DNA of 64,000 nucleotides from Locusta migratoria (GCA_026315105.1 CM048750.1:166932549-166996548), one strand, 5' to 3'. Positions 1 through 12,155 are shown, counted from the first letter of the stretch. Program-made: numbers and translations. Notes: generated from the letters alone by a model not told the origin.

Positions 1-936
1 CAACTGATATTTCTCGCAAATCAACAAAATATTTTAAATTGTAGGAGAAATAGATTGGTGATTGACATTTAGTGAAAGGATCTCACCGCGACAGAAAACT
101 CCTTTTCTTTAATGACTACCAACTCATGTCGTTTCGCGTACCCGTGACACATCCAGCCCCATTTCATATTAATGCAAATATACCAGTAGTATAGCTGTTC
201 GTGCTACCACTCTCGGAGGAGCACAATACTGCACTGACGGTACCGTCGTGCGCACCAAAGTCCTCTGATCTTAGCTTAATGTAACACATCGGGAACGCCT
301 TTCGACACCAACCGCAATTTACGGGATTTGTGTCAGTTGTATACCACAATCTTCCATGACTCAGTCTAAGAAAAAGAATCGAAACACAGAGGAATTATCT
401 GAAAGGTGTGGAAACGGTAGATATACAGACTAACAAATGATAACGGTTTCAGAAAGTTGAACGATTTAATCAAAGAGCCGCATAAAGTGAGCAAGTCGAT
501 AACGCATTGGTCCGTTTCTGGCCCTTACGCAAGCAGTTATTAGAGATGGGTTTGAACATGACTCGAACGGATCGAACAATTTACGTCACAGTTCGGGAAA
601 TCTCGGGAAATGTTCGAACATTCGATGACGACGCTATCTAGCAATGTCAGGAGGTACTATCTCTACGATTTACAACGATATCTTTTCTGTACTGTGCAGT
701 ATACGATTTATAACGAAGATAGGGTCTCATTAATGTACTATTGGGATTGATAAGTGTGAAATTTCGACTATAGTATCTTCTAGGTTGCAGGTCATAAGTA
801 AACACAGTAGCGAATATAGGCTATAAGTAAACGATAGGAATCGCGATTTAAAATTCTAATGCCTCGATCTAGTGACGCCTGTTGATACTATGTCAACGGC
901 TGCTCGTGCACCGTTTATTCAGAGGTCACAATGTTT
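1..936. other. Unannotated AT-rich sequence
   Basis: I see no gene, tRNA-like sequence or recognised transposon here. Around 540-625 there is a cluster of gttcgaac/tcgaac-type palindromic words next to gggaaatctcggg; a similar cluster occurs around 1500-1590. They may be two parts of one unrecognised repeat, but I could not align them convincingly. Confidence 0.4.
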
Positions 937-1142
937 AAAAAATGTTCAAATGTTTGTAGAGCTTATGGGACTTAACTATGGGGTCATCAGTTCCTAAACT
1001 TGCAATTAATCTACTTATGAACTATCTAATGCTAAGGACAGCACAAATATCCATGTGTGAGGGGGGGATTCGAACCCCGACCGTAGCGGCCGTGCAGACT
1101 GTGCCTTGCGCGCCGCAGACCACTTGGCCACTACGGTCGGCA
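937..1142 (-). mobile_element. tRNA-headed SINE, diverged copy
   Basis: The minus strand reads a tRNA-like head with the B box ggttcgaatcc, the shared SINE body and the terminal tail caaacatttgaacatttt. The head is unusual: its 5' half is scrambled relative to the common head, and the gtgtgaggggggg segment is altered. No clear target duplication was found. Confidence 0.85.
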
Positions 1143-2422
1143 CACTATGTTTATTTTATTTCCTTAATGGGTATTAAATTTCTAAAGTTTTCCCTATTTC
1201 ATCTCTTTTAATCTTGTTTTCAAGGCGATTAAAAGATGGTAACATTTTTAAGTTACTGTACGAGGTGCAGTAGTTCTGTTCTAGTAGCAGATATTTTGTT
1301 TATCAATGGGTCATATCGTGCAGTGACACCAGGCACGTCACGTATGCAGTGTTTTAAACAAAATATACATAGAGTTGCCCTTATTTTATTTTACATGTAC
1401 TTGTACTTCCTACGAAATTAATTCTGAGGAAAGCGATAGCCCGCTAACTTCAAACTTTCCCGCGTATCGTTGGCAGATACGCAACGTCAGTCATTTACTA
1501 TCTGAGTGTTCGAACAGTTCGATACTGTATCGAGTTCTCCGCTGTATCGGGAAATCCCGAGCATGTTCGAACGCGAGTATCATTTGCCCAGTCCTAGTTA
1601 TTATACTAGGTGTCGATTAACAGATTAATGGAATGTCCTTTCGAGGATGTCGTGCCCATTTCTGGTCAAGATTGTTAAAATCCCTGGATGTTTGGCGGGC
1701 CCCGCGCCAACGTTCCCATTGCCTACAGATCCGGCGACCGTGCAAACTGAAAAACAAGCCGTAGAAATTCTGAAATATAAGTCCACAATGCCTTGCCATG
1801 AATTGCAATAAAACAGGCTTTAGATCTCTGTACCGCTGTGCTATAAGGCTACCGAAGATGGCAACCAGGGCTTTATTTCGGACGGAGCACATTCCAGCAC
1901 CTCTTAAATATGTATATTAACAGGCCAATACGAGAGATTTGTAATAGTACAGATGTATTAAACCACAACGTAACTACACTTTGCCTCTGCGCCAGCGCAA
2001 GTGAACGTGACTATGCGACGTCCAAGTGACGCGATAGGCAGGGGCGTGCGGCAGGGAACTGTGTCTGTGTCTGTGTGTGTGTTTGCGCGCGCGCGCTGAC
2101 GTACAGTATAGCCAAGATAAGTTAAGCTTCGTTGGCTTTTATTTACGACTGGCAACTACCTCATTGATGTGGTACCAGGGCGACGTCTCATGTTCTGTAT
2201 GTCAATGAGAAATAAATAACGTAAGACATGTTTGAACATGAGCGTCTGTATAATGTGCTTTGAGGAAATATTTTGATTCCGTGCCGTAAGTATGTCATAG
2301 CCGCTGATCAACAGCTCGTAAGGTCCGCGCACTACTAAAGGTTGGCAGCCTTTCGAGCAGATACCTCCCTTCGCCCATTGCACTCTTGACCTTTCAATCT
2401 TAACTCCCCCGCACCCATTTTA
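1143..2422. other. Unannotated sequence with a TG/CG simple repeat
   Basis: No gene recognised. It includes the TG-rich then CG-rich tract at 2060-2098. ORFs up to 91 codons are present but show no family resemblance and are probably chance frames. Confidence 0.4.
2060..2098. repeat. (TG)n passing into (CG)n simple repeat
   Basis: An alternating purine-pyrimidine tract changes from imperfect TG repeats to gcgcgcgcgc. Such tracts can adopt left-handed helix; that is general knowledge, not shown here. Confidence 0.8.
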
Positions 2423-2424
2423 TA

Positions 2425-3726
2425 CGACGGTAAGTCAGTTATTATCCGCAAAGTAATTATAAAATTTTATTGTAATAAAATACGAAACTTACAAGAACAT
2501 AATTTTTCGACATAGTCTCCTTGTTTTTCAATGCACTTCGTCTATCGCTCTACAAGCTTCCTTATTCCCTCATAAAAAGAGGGTTTTCGGTTGAGCTGCG
2601 AGCCAGGAATGCACCGCTTCCTTCACTGCTTCGTCCGAGTCAAATCGACGGCCCCTTAATGCCTGCCTGAGTGGACCAAACAAGTGATAGTCAGAAGGGG
2701 CAAGATCGGGACTATATGGAGGAAGATCCAGTACTTCGAATTTGAGTTTCTGGAGCGTTTCAGCAGTGTGGACAGCAGTAAGCGGACGGGCATTGTGCAA
2801 CAACACAACACCTTCTGACAGCAATTCTCGGCGTTTGCTTCGAATTGCAGGCTTTAGCCTGTCAGTAAGCATATCACTGTAACGTACTCTGTTTATTGTT
2901 ATGCCCTTTCCACCATAATGTTCCAGTACAAGATCTCGTGCATCCCAAAAAACCGCAAGCATCAGTTTTCCTGCGGACGGTTGGGTCTTGAACTTTTTCT
3001 AGCACGGCGAATTTGGATGTTTCCATTCCATACTCTGCCGTTTACTCTCCGGCTCGTAATGATGGATCCATGTTTCGTCACCAGTAATGATTCTAAGAAG
3101 TTGTCACCTTCGTTACCATAGCGATCCAAATGTTTTTTATAGATGTGGAGGCGCGTTTGCTTACGCAACTGTGTGAGTTGTTTTGGGACCCATCTTGCAC
3201 AAACTTTACGAAACCCAAGTCTGTTGTGAATAATTTCGTAGGCAGAACCAAGACTAATTTGAAGCCGATGAGCCATTTCATCAATAGTTAATCGTCTGTC
3301 TAAGAGAATCATTTCGCGTGATCGCTCAAAGGTTTCTTCATTTGTGGCGGTAAACGGTCGTCCGGCTCCTTCATCGTGCTTAACACTCGTGCGACCATTT
3401 CGGAATTTTTCAATCCACTCGTACATACTTCGTTGTGGTAAAACACTGCTCTCGTAACTGTACTGAAAGTCTTCTATGAATTTCGGCCCCTGATACGCCT
3501 TCCGCCCACAAAGAACGTATCACTGTTGCTCTTCTTTGGTGCAAATAGACAGCGGAGCAGCCATGATTAACAGCACGGCAGCGACAACGAATCTAATGTA
3601 GCAGCTTGAAAATTGCAAAGATATAACAACAAATAAACAAAGCATGCGTCATCAACGTAAAACGACAGTACTACCAACATAAACAAAAATATAACTAAAT
3701 TGCGGATAATAATTGACTTACCCTCG
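2425..3726 (-). mobile_element. Full-length mariner (Tc1/mariner) DNA transposon, inactive
   Basis: The element is 1302 bp, the usual mariner length. Its ends are near-perfect inverted repeats of about 27 bp (left end begins cgacggtaagtcagttatta; the right end is its complement with about three differences). It is flanked by TA at 2423-2424 and 3727-3728, the expected target duplication. A decayed transposase lies on the minus strand between the ends. The intact ends and broken gene mean it could at most be moved by transposase supplied elsewhere. Confidence 0.95.
2570..3564 (-). pseudogene. Mariner transposase pseudogene (DD34D type)
   Basis: The start codon is at 3562-3564 on the minus strand (MAAPLSICTKEE). 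The N-terminal helix-turn-helix region is readable with frame changes, one frame giving HRRLSVQ and another YEWIEKFRNGRTSV. The catalytic domain is recognisable: GDETWIHHYEPE (first Asp, in a shifted frame near 3070-3100), then FWDARDLVLEHYGGKG, and PPYSPDLAPSDYHLFGPL (third Asp). In the second catalytic motif the family HDNARPH appears as HNARPL, so the catalytic Asp codon is deleted. Frameshifts near the N terminus and near 3050, plus this loss, make it non-functional. The C terminus reaches a stop at 2570. Confidence 0.93.
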
Positions 3727-3728
3727 TA

Positions 3729-4682
3729 ACATGGTGGACGCTCATCTTATCTTGTATTAACTAAGCCGTACAGGGGAGCTCATAGAAGCGGCAATCTTTA
3801 ACTCCCAATGAAGAACGGAGATGTGTTTTATGTTTGAGTCTGTCTGTCTGTCCCAACATTTTAAAGAAGTTTTTTTGTAATTTGAAAGTTTTTTTTTAAT
3901 AGGGATGGTTCTTAGCTCTATTACATGAAAGTCTTGCATTGTTATCAACTGAGGCGCGACGCAATGATGATCTGCTGTGGTACAAAAGGGACACGGAATT
4001 AACTTTCGTAAAGATGACGAAATCGGAATTTTATGAAATCCAGAGGGGGCAGTAATATCTTCGTTTTCATTAACCGCTAAATGCCTTGTTGGTTAATACA
4101 AAAGACACGTCCACAGAGCAGCTACAAAGCAATATTGTTCGAAAGTGCAGCTGGCAGCAGTTGAAAATATGGTGTCTTAGTCACGAAGACTACCGACTTG
4201 TGCCAAGACGCGTGGAGCAGAGCTAGGGAGCAAAGTGACACTAGTACTGAGGCAGGCGGTAGCAGAAGTAGTTTCCACTGAACTTTGTAGTTTTATGTTT
4301 TGATTATAAGATATTGTGGTTTAAAAACCCGAATTTCAGAACAGTATTTTCTAAAAATTGATTTCTCGTTGCAAGTTTTCTCACAAGTCATTTCCTGTGG
4401 CCGGGTTAATAGTTGAAGAGGCACGTTCCGTAATATAAAATTTTCGAAAATTAAGCACTGACGACAACCAAATGAAACGGCATACCCCAGACGAATTGAG
4501 GACGTTGGTACGTTCTTCTTCGCTGGTCATCGGAGTTCCGTTTGAAGCGGGTCTTATCATCGATAACAGTTCCACGCCAATGAGATTCCAGGCCGAATGT
4601 GCCCCACACTACGGCAAATGCTCTTACTGGTATATAGAAGACAGTGGTATTCGGTGCAAGGTCACTGAAGCACCATCGTATC

Positions 4683-4715
<33 letters not shown>

Positions 4716-5290
4716 TCCGAATCTCTAAGTGTATCTCTGTGGCGATTACACAGTTCTGTCGCTTATCTAGGTCGTCCACTTTCCTGTCGTTGCTTTGTTC
4801 GGGCATTGTCCACCCACTGCTGCCAACATCGTCGCCTCTGGCATCGCTCCTATTCAGATGTCAAACAACTGGCCTGATTAATCCGACAGGCTTCTTTGAG
4901 GCCTGTTACACGCCCTGTGTCAAATTCTGACATGTGCGTATGTTGTTCAAGCGCCTGTCTGCTACGCTTACTGACTGTCCAAATGGGTACACTGAATGAG
5001 ATTGCAGTGACTTCATGCCTTGGCCCCTGTTTACTACCATTATCAGCTGAACGATGAAATTCTGATGCAGCGATACACTCTCATCCACCAGCTCTCAAAG
5101 TTTTATAATTATGCATTTTTCGTAGAAACTCCTTTGAATAACAATTTGCGACTATTTAGTATCACTCCTTCGGGTTGCGTGGTTTTCTTCGTTGCTATGT
5201 TGAGTGTTTTTTCCGCATCAGGAGGAGTAAGTATGTGATTGAAATTTCATGTAGGTTTTAATGATTGTCAACAACATTCACCAATCGTGC
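3729..5290. other. Unannotated sequence with a GAT microsatellite
   Basis: I see no recognised gene or transposon. The short Asp-rich and His-rich ORFs at 4624-4877 are translations of the (GAT)n tract at 4682-4713 in different frames, not proteins. Confidence 0.4.
4682..4713. repeat. (GAT)n microsatellite
   Basis: About ten uninterrupted GAT units, read as poly-Asp on one strand and poly-His in another frame. Confidence 0.95.
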
Positions 5291-5294
5291 TGTC

Positions 5295-5475
5295 ATATCA
5301 CTGCCACTCTCTCCCATATTTATCTATAGTACAGAACGAGCTGCCCTTTTTTCCGATATCCTTTACCAGTTCTTACTGGTCAGAAGCAGTCCGACGAACA
5401 TGATATGAGCTGTCTCTTTACTAAATTTGCTATATACTGTAAGTGTTTTGCCAATAAAAACGTATGGATAGCCGT
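5295..5475 (-). mobile_element. LINE fragment (Jockey/CR1-type 3' region)
   Basis: The minus strand resembles the end of an orthopteran LINE. The segment with acagaacgagctgcccttt and the later agctgtctctttactaaatt and ccaataaaaacg follows the same order as better-preserved LINE copies such as 41610-41935 and 38290-38852. It is short and diverged with no open frame. Confidence 0.5.
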
Positions 5476-5808
5476 CCTCTCACGTTTTTCATTGTGATTT
5501 TTCTAATTTAAGTAGTTAGTATTAGTAATTAAGTTGAATCAACTTACCTAGTTACAAACATGTAACGGAATATTTTAGTAATTACATGGCAGACCTCAAG
5601 CTTTTTATTGATTAGGATCATACAATTTTTCGTAAAATGCAGATTTTTGTATAAATTATTTTATAATTTATCACTTTAGTAGAAGGCAAGCGAAGTCTTC
5701 TGCATAGAAGAGTGTTGATTAATAAAGACAATGACGAGTTATATAATTGAGGTATTTATTCCTCTTATCTTGAAGTGTCTAGACCAGATATGCCATAAGG
5801 TATCATGC

Positions 5809-6560
5809 CTAGACAGGACACAGGGTGTCCATAAATCCGTAAGAGTACGAGAGAGTGGAGATCTTTTCTGCCGCGGCGGAATAGCCGTCCATGTCTAGCG
5901 AGTTTGGTGGCCAGCAGAGGCGTTTAAACTCAGAAGAGCGTTCCTGGAGCCACTGTATAGCAATTCTGCACGTGTGCGGTCTCGTGCTGTCCTGCTGAAA
6001 TTGCACAAGTCCGTCGGAATCCACAAGGGACATGAAAGGATGCCGGTGATCAGCCAGGAAGCGTATGTGTCACCTGTCAGGGGTCCTACATCACTCCACC
6101 TGCACAGCAACCACATCATCCCAGAGCCTCCATCAGCTTCAACAGTGCCCTGCTGACATGCAGGCTCCATGGATACATAAAATTGTCTCCGCACCCGTAC
6201 ACGCCTTATCGCTCGATACAATTTATTAGAAATGAGACTCGTCAGACAAGGCAACATGTTTCCAGTCTTCAACATTCCAATGTAGGTTTTGACGGGCCCA
6301 GGCAAGGCGTAAAGGTTTGTGTCGTCCAGTCAGCAAGGGCACACGAGTGGGCTTGCTGATATTGATGATGTTTCGTCGAATGATTCGCACGCTGTCACTT
6401 GTTAATATGATGGACCTCCATTGAAATATGCTGCAAACTGCAGAAGAGTTGCACTGATGTCACTTCGAACTATTCTCTTCAGTCGTCGTTGGTCTCGTTG
6501 TTGCAGGATATTTTTCCGACAGCTGTGATGTCGAAGATTCGATTTCTTACCACAGTCTAA
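5809..6560 (-). pseudogene. Tc1-like transposase relic
   Basis: Minus-strand reading frames give the order expected of a Tc1-like DDE transposase. A SKPTRVPLLTGR-like segment near 6310-6370 is followed by YRAIRRVRVRRQFYVSMEPACQQGTV with GGSGMMW, then VDSDGLVQFQQDSTRPHTCRI and WLQERSSEFKR. The central catalytic motif usually reads QDNARPHT; here it is QDSTRPHT with the Asp kept. The third acidic motif (SPDLNPIE in the family) is replaced by NSLDMDGY, so it is dead. Several frame changes are present and I could not define terminal repeats. Confidence 0.8.
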
Positions 6561-6983
6561 CATATACAGTCGCGACACTCACGGCTATGAAAGTCCGTTA
6601 CCAACTGACAGTTAAGACGACACTAGCGCTCCTGGTTGTGGGCAAGCAGCCGCAGGAGTAATGTTTGTTTACAATTATTTTTAACGTAAGTAACGAGATA
6701 GTTAGTATATTTTTTGCGTTACAAGCATTAGTAAAATATGAAACATACATAATACGGAAATTAACGTAAACACAGCCGAAATTTAACTGATTCAGGGGCA
6801 TAAAGACGAGCTTCGTCATGAACCAATACGAATTGCAACTTATTCCGCTGAAAGTAAGTAGAATATAAACATACGAGAAACATAAATTTCTATTACGGTC
6901 TGTTCTTACTACGATAGGGAATGTTTTTTCGACGCGTATTAATTTGGTGTAGAGTCTAATGATTAGCACATTTTTACACGTCA
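6561..6983. other. Unannotated AT-rich sequence
   Basis: A 128-codon minus-strand ORF (6598-6984) spans this AT-rich stretch. It shows no motif I recognise and its hydrophobic composition is what AT-rich DNA yields by chance. Confidence 0.4.
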
Positions 6984-7117
6984 CTCTTCTTTTTTATACG
7001 CGCATAGTCTTTTGAGTGTAATTACTTTGGCTTGAAAAGCTAATGTTTTGCTCTTCTTTTTTATACGCGCATAGTCTTTTGAGTGTAATTACTTTGGCTT
7101 AAAAAGCTAATGTTTTG
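6984..7117. repeat. 67-bp direct tandem duplication
   Basis: Units 6984-7050 and 7051-7117 are identical except for one base (cttgaaaagc versus cttaaaaagc), so the duplication is recent. The unit starts ctcttcttttttatacgcgc. Confidence 0.97.
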
Positions 7118-7177
7118 AAGATTCTAGCCGTTTGTGGTTCAGCTGTAGCAACAATTGTGTAATAGGATTGTTCTCTG

Positions 7178-7377
7178 CCGGCCGCGGTGGCCGAGGGGAC
7201 TGAGGCGCTCCAGCCACGGTCTGCACGGCCACTACGGTCGGGGGTTCGAATCCCCCCTCGGGCATGGATATTTGTGCCGTCCTTAGTCTTAGCTAGTTCA
7301 TAAGTAGTTTGTAAGCTTAGGGACTGATGACCCCGTAGTTAAGTCCCATAAGTTCTACAAACATTTGAACATTTTTT
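7178..7377 (+). mobile_element. tRNA-headed SINE, head type A, full length
   Basis: The head is ccgcggtggccgagggg (A box tggccgagggg) followed by B box ggttcgaatcc, then the common body with gggactgatgacc and the end caaacatttgaacatttt. It is flanked by an exact 11-bp target duplication attgttctctg at 7167-7177 and 7378-7388. It looks young. Confidence 0.97.
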
Positions 7378-7388
7378 ATTGTTCTCTG

Positions 7389-8192
7389 TTGGAAAACAGT
7401 TTGATTGCTTTTGCCGTTTTATTGCCACGTCTGTGACTTTTTCCTTCAGCTACAGCTGTGGTGGCTGATTTGGTAAGTTAAATACTGCAGTTATTCCATT
7501 CTGTATACGTTTACTACCCTGACCGATTTTCTGAATCGTAGTGAAGAATCGTTAACCTTCCAGAGTAGAAAAGCGATGTCTTTCTGCCAAAGGGCGGGGC
7601 TTCTGATGTTTCCTAACCGTTTATTGTAATAGAAAATGAAATTATTAGTAGAAGCCTGTAGGTTAGAAGATAACCGTAAATAAACTCTCCTTTAATGCAC
7701 CGTTTCGTACCTTGTCAGGGACCAAAGGAAACTTTTCTAGACACAACTACTTTTTTAAGTTATCACCTATTTTTATGGAATTACATACTACATACTACAT
7801 ACTACATTCCTAATGTAAAAAGTATGTTGAAATCAATATAAACGATACTGTTCGCACTCATCCAGTACCGTATTCAGAAATGAAGCTTGTCAGCCGCTTG
7901 GAGCGCTGGTGTCGCGGTGTATAACAAACATCTGCGGGAGTGTCGTGACTGTATGTGTTAAGACTGTGATGTCTTACCGTATTTCTGATATTCACAGTGC
8001 ACTAATAAAATGTTTGTATGCGAAAATTCCCACTTCATCACTACCCAGGAATGCTGTGTCCCATCTCTCGTGTACTCATATGAGACCACGTTCAAACTTA
8101 CTTAAATCGTGTTAAACTGCCACTGTAGCAGTAACCAATCTAAAGCCGTCGGCACACGGAGCGTGTGTCTGAACGAGTGCAGTCAACGTGCC
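7389..8192. other. Unannotated sequence
   Basis: No gene recognised. A short tandem of the heptamer atactac lies near 7783-7806. Confidence 0.4.
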
Positions 8193-8202
8193 GATTCCAA
8201 CG

Positions 8203-8350
8203 TGTACGGTCGGGGGTTCGAATCCCCCCTCGGGCATGGATATTTGTGCCGTCCTTAGTATAAGGTAGTTCGTAAGTACTTTGTAAGTTTAGGGACTGAT
8301 GACCCCGTAGTTAAGTCCCATAAGCTTAACAAACATTTGAACATTTTTTT
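8203..8350 (+). mobile_element. 5'-truncated SINE
   Basis: The copy begins inside the tRNA-like head just before the B box (acggtcgggggttcgaatcc) and runs to the normal 3' end. An exact 10-bp duplication gattccaacg at 8193-8202 and 8351-8360 frames it, so the truncation happened during insertion. The A box is missing. Confidence 0.96.
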
Positions 8351-8589
8351 GATTCCAACGGTGCGTCTTGTGCATACGAGACGTGTGCCTCAACGAGCTA
8401 CACGCGACCGCAGCGCGCTCCAGCGACAGTTGGCTGCGGCATCAGGTTCTGGAATCACACTTTACGAAATCAAAAGAATGGATTTCCTGCTTTATCTTTG
8501 TTAAATCGGTTATTTCCGCGCTTGATTAGATTAGGTTAATACTTGTTCCATAGATCATATATACGACATTTCGTAATGATGTGCAACGT

Positions 8590-8945
8590 GTCAGTCTAGT
8601 AAATGTTGTCTACACTTGACAACCAATATTTTAAGAATTTTTTATTACATTTTTTGTTGTTTTTTTATTTTTTATTTTTTCAAAAGTTTTATCTAAAAAT
8701 TCATCTACATTGTAGAATGAGTTGCCATCCAGAAATTCCTTTAATTTCTTTTTAAATACTAGTTGGCTGTCTGTCAGACTTTTGATGCTACTTGGTAAGT
8801 GACCAAAGACTTCTGTGGCAGCATAATTCACCCCTTTCTGAACCAAAGTTAGATTTAACCTTGAATAGTGAATATCATCCTTTCTCCTAGTGTTGTAGCT
8901 ATGCACACTGCTATTACTTTTGAATTGGGCCGGAGAGTGAATAAA
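8590..8945 (-). pseudogene. LINE reverse-transcriptase ORF, C-terminal end
   Basis: The minus strand encodes HSYNTRRKDDIHYSRLNLTL, then VNYAATEVFGHLPSSIKSL and FKKKLKEFLDGNSFYNVDEF. This follows the C-terminal block (YNTR...LPxSIK...FYxxDEF) common to many insect LINE reverse-transcriptase proteins. The upstream part of the same protein continues at 9430-9640 on the same strand; the two are separated by the SINE-spacer-SINE block at 8946-9421. The 3' side is AT-rich. Confidence 0.75.
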
Positions 8946-9143
8946 AATTATTCAAATGTTTGTATAGCTTATGGGACTTAACTACGGGGTCATCAGTCCC
9001 TAAAGTTACAAACTACGTATGAACTAGTTAATCCTAACGACGGCACAAATATCCATGCCCGAGGGGGGATTCGAACCCCCGACCGTAGTGGCCGTGCAAA
9101 CCGTGACTGGAGCGCCTCAGTCTTCTCGGCCACCGCGGCCGGC
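8946..9143 (-). mobile_element. tRNA-headed SINE, head type A
   Basis: A complete minus-strand copy with head and body; the outer tail (attcaaatgtttgtatag) is slightly eroded. It forms the left half of a block interrupting a LINE (see 9302-9421). No duplication flanks this copy alone. Confidence 0.92.
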
Positions 9144-9301
9144 AAGTGGAAATCGTAAAGACATTCGATTACTGATGGAAATTCTCCAGTGAGATGCTAA
9201 CATATTCTTGAAAAGAGACAGATTGGCTGGCCAGTACTTTCCTAAAGCCTGTTTTACACGAGCGACTTTCTGTGGTAAATCGACTGCTCGAAGTGCGTTA
9301 T
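9144..9301. repeat. Spacer segment shared with 34240-34330
   Basis: The stretch with aaagacattcgattactgat, then attctccagtgagatg and attcttgaaaagagacagat, closely matches 34247-34330, which runs into a foldback element. It is a dispersed repeat of unknown class, here sandwiched between two SINEs in the same orientation. Confidence 0.8.
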
Positions 9302-9421
9302 CTACCTTATACTAAAGACGGCACAAATATCCATGCCCGAGGGGGGATTCGAACCCTTGACCGTAATGGCCGTGCAGACCGTGACTGAAGCGCCTCAGTC
9401 CTCTCGGCCACCGCGGCCGGG
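9302..9421 (-). mobile_element. SINE head with truncated body
   Basis: The full tRNA-like head and the first part of the body are present on the minus strand; the body stops at ctaccttatactaaagac and the 3' tail is absent. The 8-bp word ggagagtg occurs at 8932-8939 and at 9422-9429, the outer borders of the whole SINE-spacer-SINE block. Confidence 0.88.
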
Positions 9422-9429
9422 GGAGAGTG

Positions 9430-9640
9430 TATATATGTATTGTGAAGCTACAGTGAAGATCCCTAGATCCCTAAATAAATGTCTGCAGGATGCTATTGGG
9501 TGGGCTCCAGCGATTATTCTGATTACACGCTTTTGTGCACTGAATACTTTTTTACTCAATGTTGTATTGTCCCAGAATATGATCCCATATGACAGCAATG
9601 CAATGTGCATATGTTCGTTATGTTCTGTGATATAGACCTA
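9430..9640 (-). pseudogene. LINE reverse-transcriptase ORF, thumb region
   Basis: The minus strand reads ALLSYGIIFWDNTTLSKKVF, then AQKRVIRIIAGAHPIASCRH and LFRDLGIFTVASQYIY. This is a typical LINE segment just upstream of the C-terminal block found at 8590-8945. Together they make one LINE relic split by the composite insertion 8946-9421. Confidence 0.78.
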
Positions 9641-10705
9641 CATAAATAACAAAATATCTATGAACATAACTCTTATAAAAGTTGCATGTTACGTCAATGA
9701 CTGCAGCGAATTATAAAAATTTCATGAGTGCGACACAAAATTAGAAAGGTCTTCACACGAAGCAAACATTGCAACAGTCTCGCTTTTTAGTAAAACTTAG
9801 AAAGGTCATTCCTCCACGGTCAATGTTACTATTCAGTAGAAGCATTTTAAGAACGTGTAAAATGCAAGACGTGAAACAATAAAGTGCGTATTTTATTCTA
9901 AGTAAGGCGCAAACTGTTCTGTTCATAAAACAAGTCCAACAAACTCATTCCTCAGAGGATGCGCACGTATGTTTACATAGCATCGAATATTATGCAGTAT
10001 ACTTCTATGAAATTTATAGGAAAGTCACCCATTACGTCTATAAGGAAACTCGAATAAAAGATGAAAAAAATTACCTTCGAGGAACCTTGAACCACGGCCG
10101 TAGTTTATCTCATATCACAGTCCACGACTTTGCTGCCGACGCTACGGCCACTAACGTATCTGGGTATCATCGATGAAGGTATTAGATGTATTTTATACAA
10201 TACTGGTAGATATGTCGTTTGCTGACATGTAATTAAAAAACAATTTGTGTTAATAGATTTTCAGTCCGCCTTGAAACGGCATATTACTGTAATAAGGGAA
10301 TTTTTAAACACATTTAAGACGTTTCCAGTCATTTATTACAACAAATAGTACCTCTAATGCCAGCTTTTCGAAAGATTCTCAATTTACTCAGTTACTTTTA
10401 CTTGCTTTGGAAAGTCAGATATGACGTCTTCATATCTCTACCGAAAAGAGCTGCCCCCTCCCCGGATAGCCACGTGGTGTGATGTCTGTCACATCGCCGT
10501 CCCTTGAGTGGTTACGTATCTTTGTGTTTGAATACGCATGTCTGTACCAGTTTCTTTGACTCTTAAGTCTATAAATATGTAATCATGAAAACTGAAGTTC
10601 AGACTGTTAATATTAATTATACAATGAGTCAACTGGAAATTACATAATTCGTATCAGACTTTGCCATAGATGTGCACAAACCGAAAGCATTTTGTGTACG
10701 TAGCC
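9641..10705. other. Unannotated sequence
   Basis: No gene recognised. The segment around 10088-10150 has a vaguely tRNA-like layout on the minus strand, but its B-box position reads ggttcaaggtt and I do not call it. Confidence 0.4.
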
Positions 10706-10717
10706 GTTAGTGGTAAG

Positions 10718-10945
10718 GATGGCAGGAAAGAAGGAAGCTTAGGGTTCAACGTCCCGTCGATAGCGAGGTCATTAGAGACGGAGCTAACGCTCGGATTTTT
10801 GGTTCAGGAACCAGCACGGCATTTGCCTGGAGTGATTTAGGGAAATCACGGAAAACCTAAATCTGGATGGCCGGAGGTGGATATGAACCACCTTCCTCCC
10901 GAATGCGAGTCCAGTGTGTTACCACTGCGCCACCTCGCTCGGTCA
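10718..10945 (-). mobile_element. Second SINE family (short tRNA-like head)
   Basis: The minus strand reads a head ccgagcgaggtggcgcagtg with ggactcgcattcgg and a degenerate B box. A conserved body follows (ccggccatccagatttaggt, then ttccgtgatttccct), ending gttgaaccctaag. A 12-bp duplication gttagtggtaag at 10706-10717 and 10946-10957 frames it. Related copies are at 56631-56877 and 63108-63360. Confidence 0.93.
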
Positions 10946-11417
10946 GTTAGTGGTAAGTTAAAGTAGACTTTTTCATACTTATCTATACGTTTTAATATCT
11001 ATTACTCTTGTGTTAACTTTCTTATCGGGCAATAAAATCTCCAACTGTCATAAGTGAACATCGAACATCAAGGTGTAACTTTTGCTTTTCGTAGAGATCA
11101 GATGTTATGGTGAAAATTTTGTACGAATGTAACAACGTTTCGTGAAAGCTCATTTTAGGGCGTTTATACGGTTCATTTTCAGGAACATACGTATAACGAG
11201 CAGTTACCATGGCATAACTACTAGATCGATGGTGTTGTCAGCGGTGGAAATCACGACATCGTAGTAAAGAAGTCTGTACGTAATGTTTATTTCATTTACT
11301 TTACTGTTAAGAGTAATTTTGGTCCACTTTAGGTTCCGGCAGTAACACTAAAAGTGGGCCTTTGCGATCGTCTTTTGACAGTTCGAAATTTAAATGAAAA
11401 TAACGGCTTAACTATTC

Positions 11418-12155
11418 ATCTGACACGAATATTGAATAACCGAATTTGTAGAGGAGAAAATTCTCTACAACTTTGATCTGTTATGTTTTTTTATATCTCG
11501 TAGCGTTTCGAAGATATTTGCAAAATCAACGGCGAGTTTGGGATGTATGTCTGTCTGTCCGTAACGTGTTCCCTGTTTTTAAGACGAACCGTTCCACCGA
11601 CCAGCACCAAATTTTACAGACATAATTGTAGGCCACCAGAGACCAGAACCTCCCCTTCTCAATTTTTTCGGACTAAAAATACGGTACTAATACAAAAAAG
11701 CCGTTTGTAATATAATTGTAATTGCAAACGAACCGTACATCTGACACGAATATTGAATAACCTAATTGATAGAAGGGAAAATTCTATACAACTTCGCTCT
11801 ATTATGTTTTTTTTCATATCTTGCATCGTTTCAGAGATATGTGCAAAAGGAACGGCGATTTTACGATGTCTGTGTGGCTGTAACGTGTTCCCACTTTATA
11901 GGTCGAACCGTTCAACCGATCGGCACCAAATTTTACAGACATAATTGTTGGCTACCAGAGACCAGAACTTCGCTTTTACAAATATTTCGGACAAGAAATA
12001 CGTTAGTAATACCAAAAAACGCTGTTCGTAATGTAATTTTAATTGAAAATTGAATAACCGAATTTGTAGAGGAGAAAATTCTCTACAGCTTTGTTACCTT
12101 ATATTTCTTTCATATCTCGTAACGTTTGAGAGATATTTGCAAAAATAACAGTTTT
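11418..12155. repeat. Satellite-like tandem repeat, about 2.4 units of ~300-320 bp
   Basis: The landmark tgaataacc followed by a gatagaggagaaaattct-like run recurs at 11433, 11754 and 12051, giving periods of 321 and 297 bp. Within each full unit the same order is seen: an atatctcgtagcgtttc-like run, ctgtaacgtgttccc, then ccaaattttacagacataat and accagagaccagaac. Units are diverged, so the array is old or the units were homogenised elsewhere. Short ORFs in units 1-2 are not convincing genes. Confidence 0.92.
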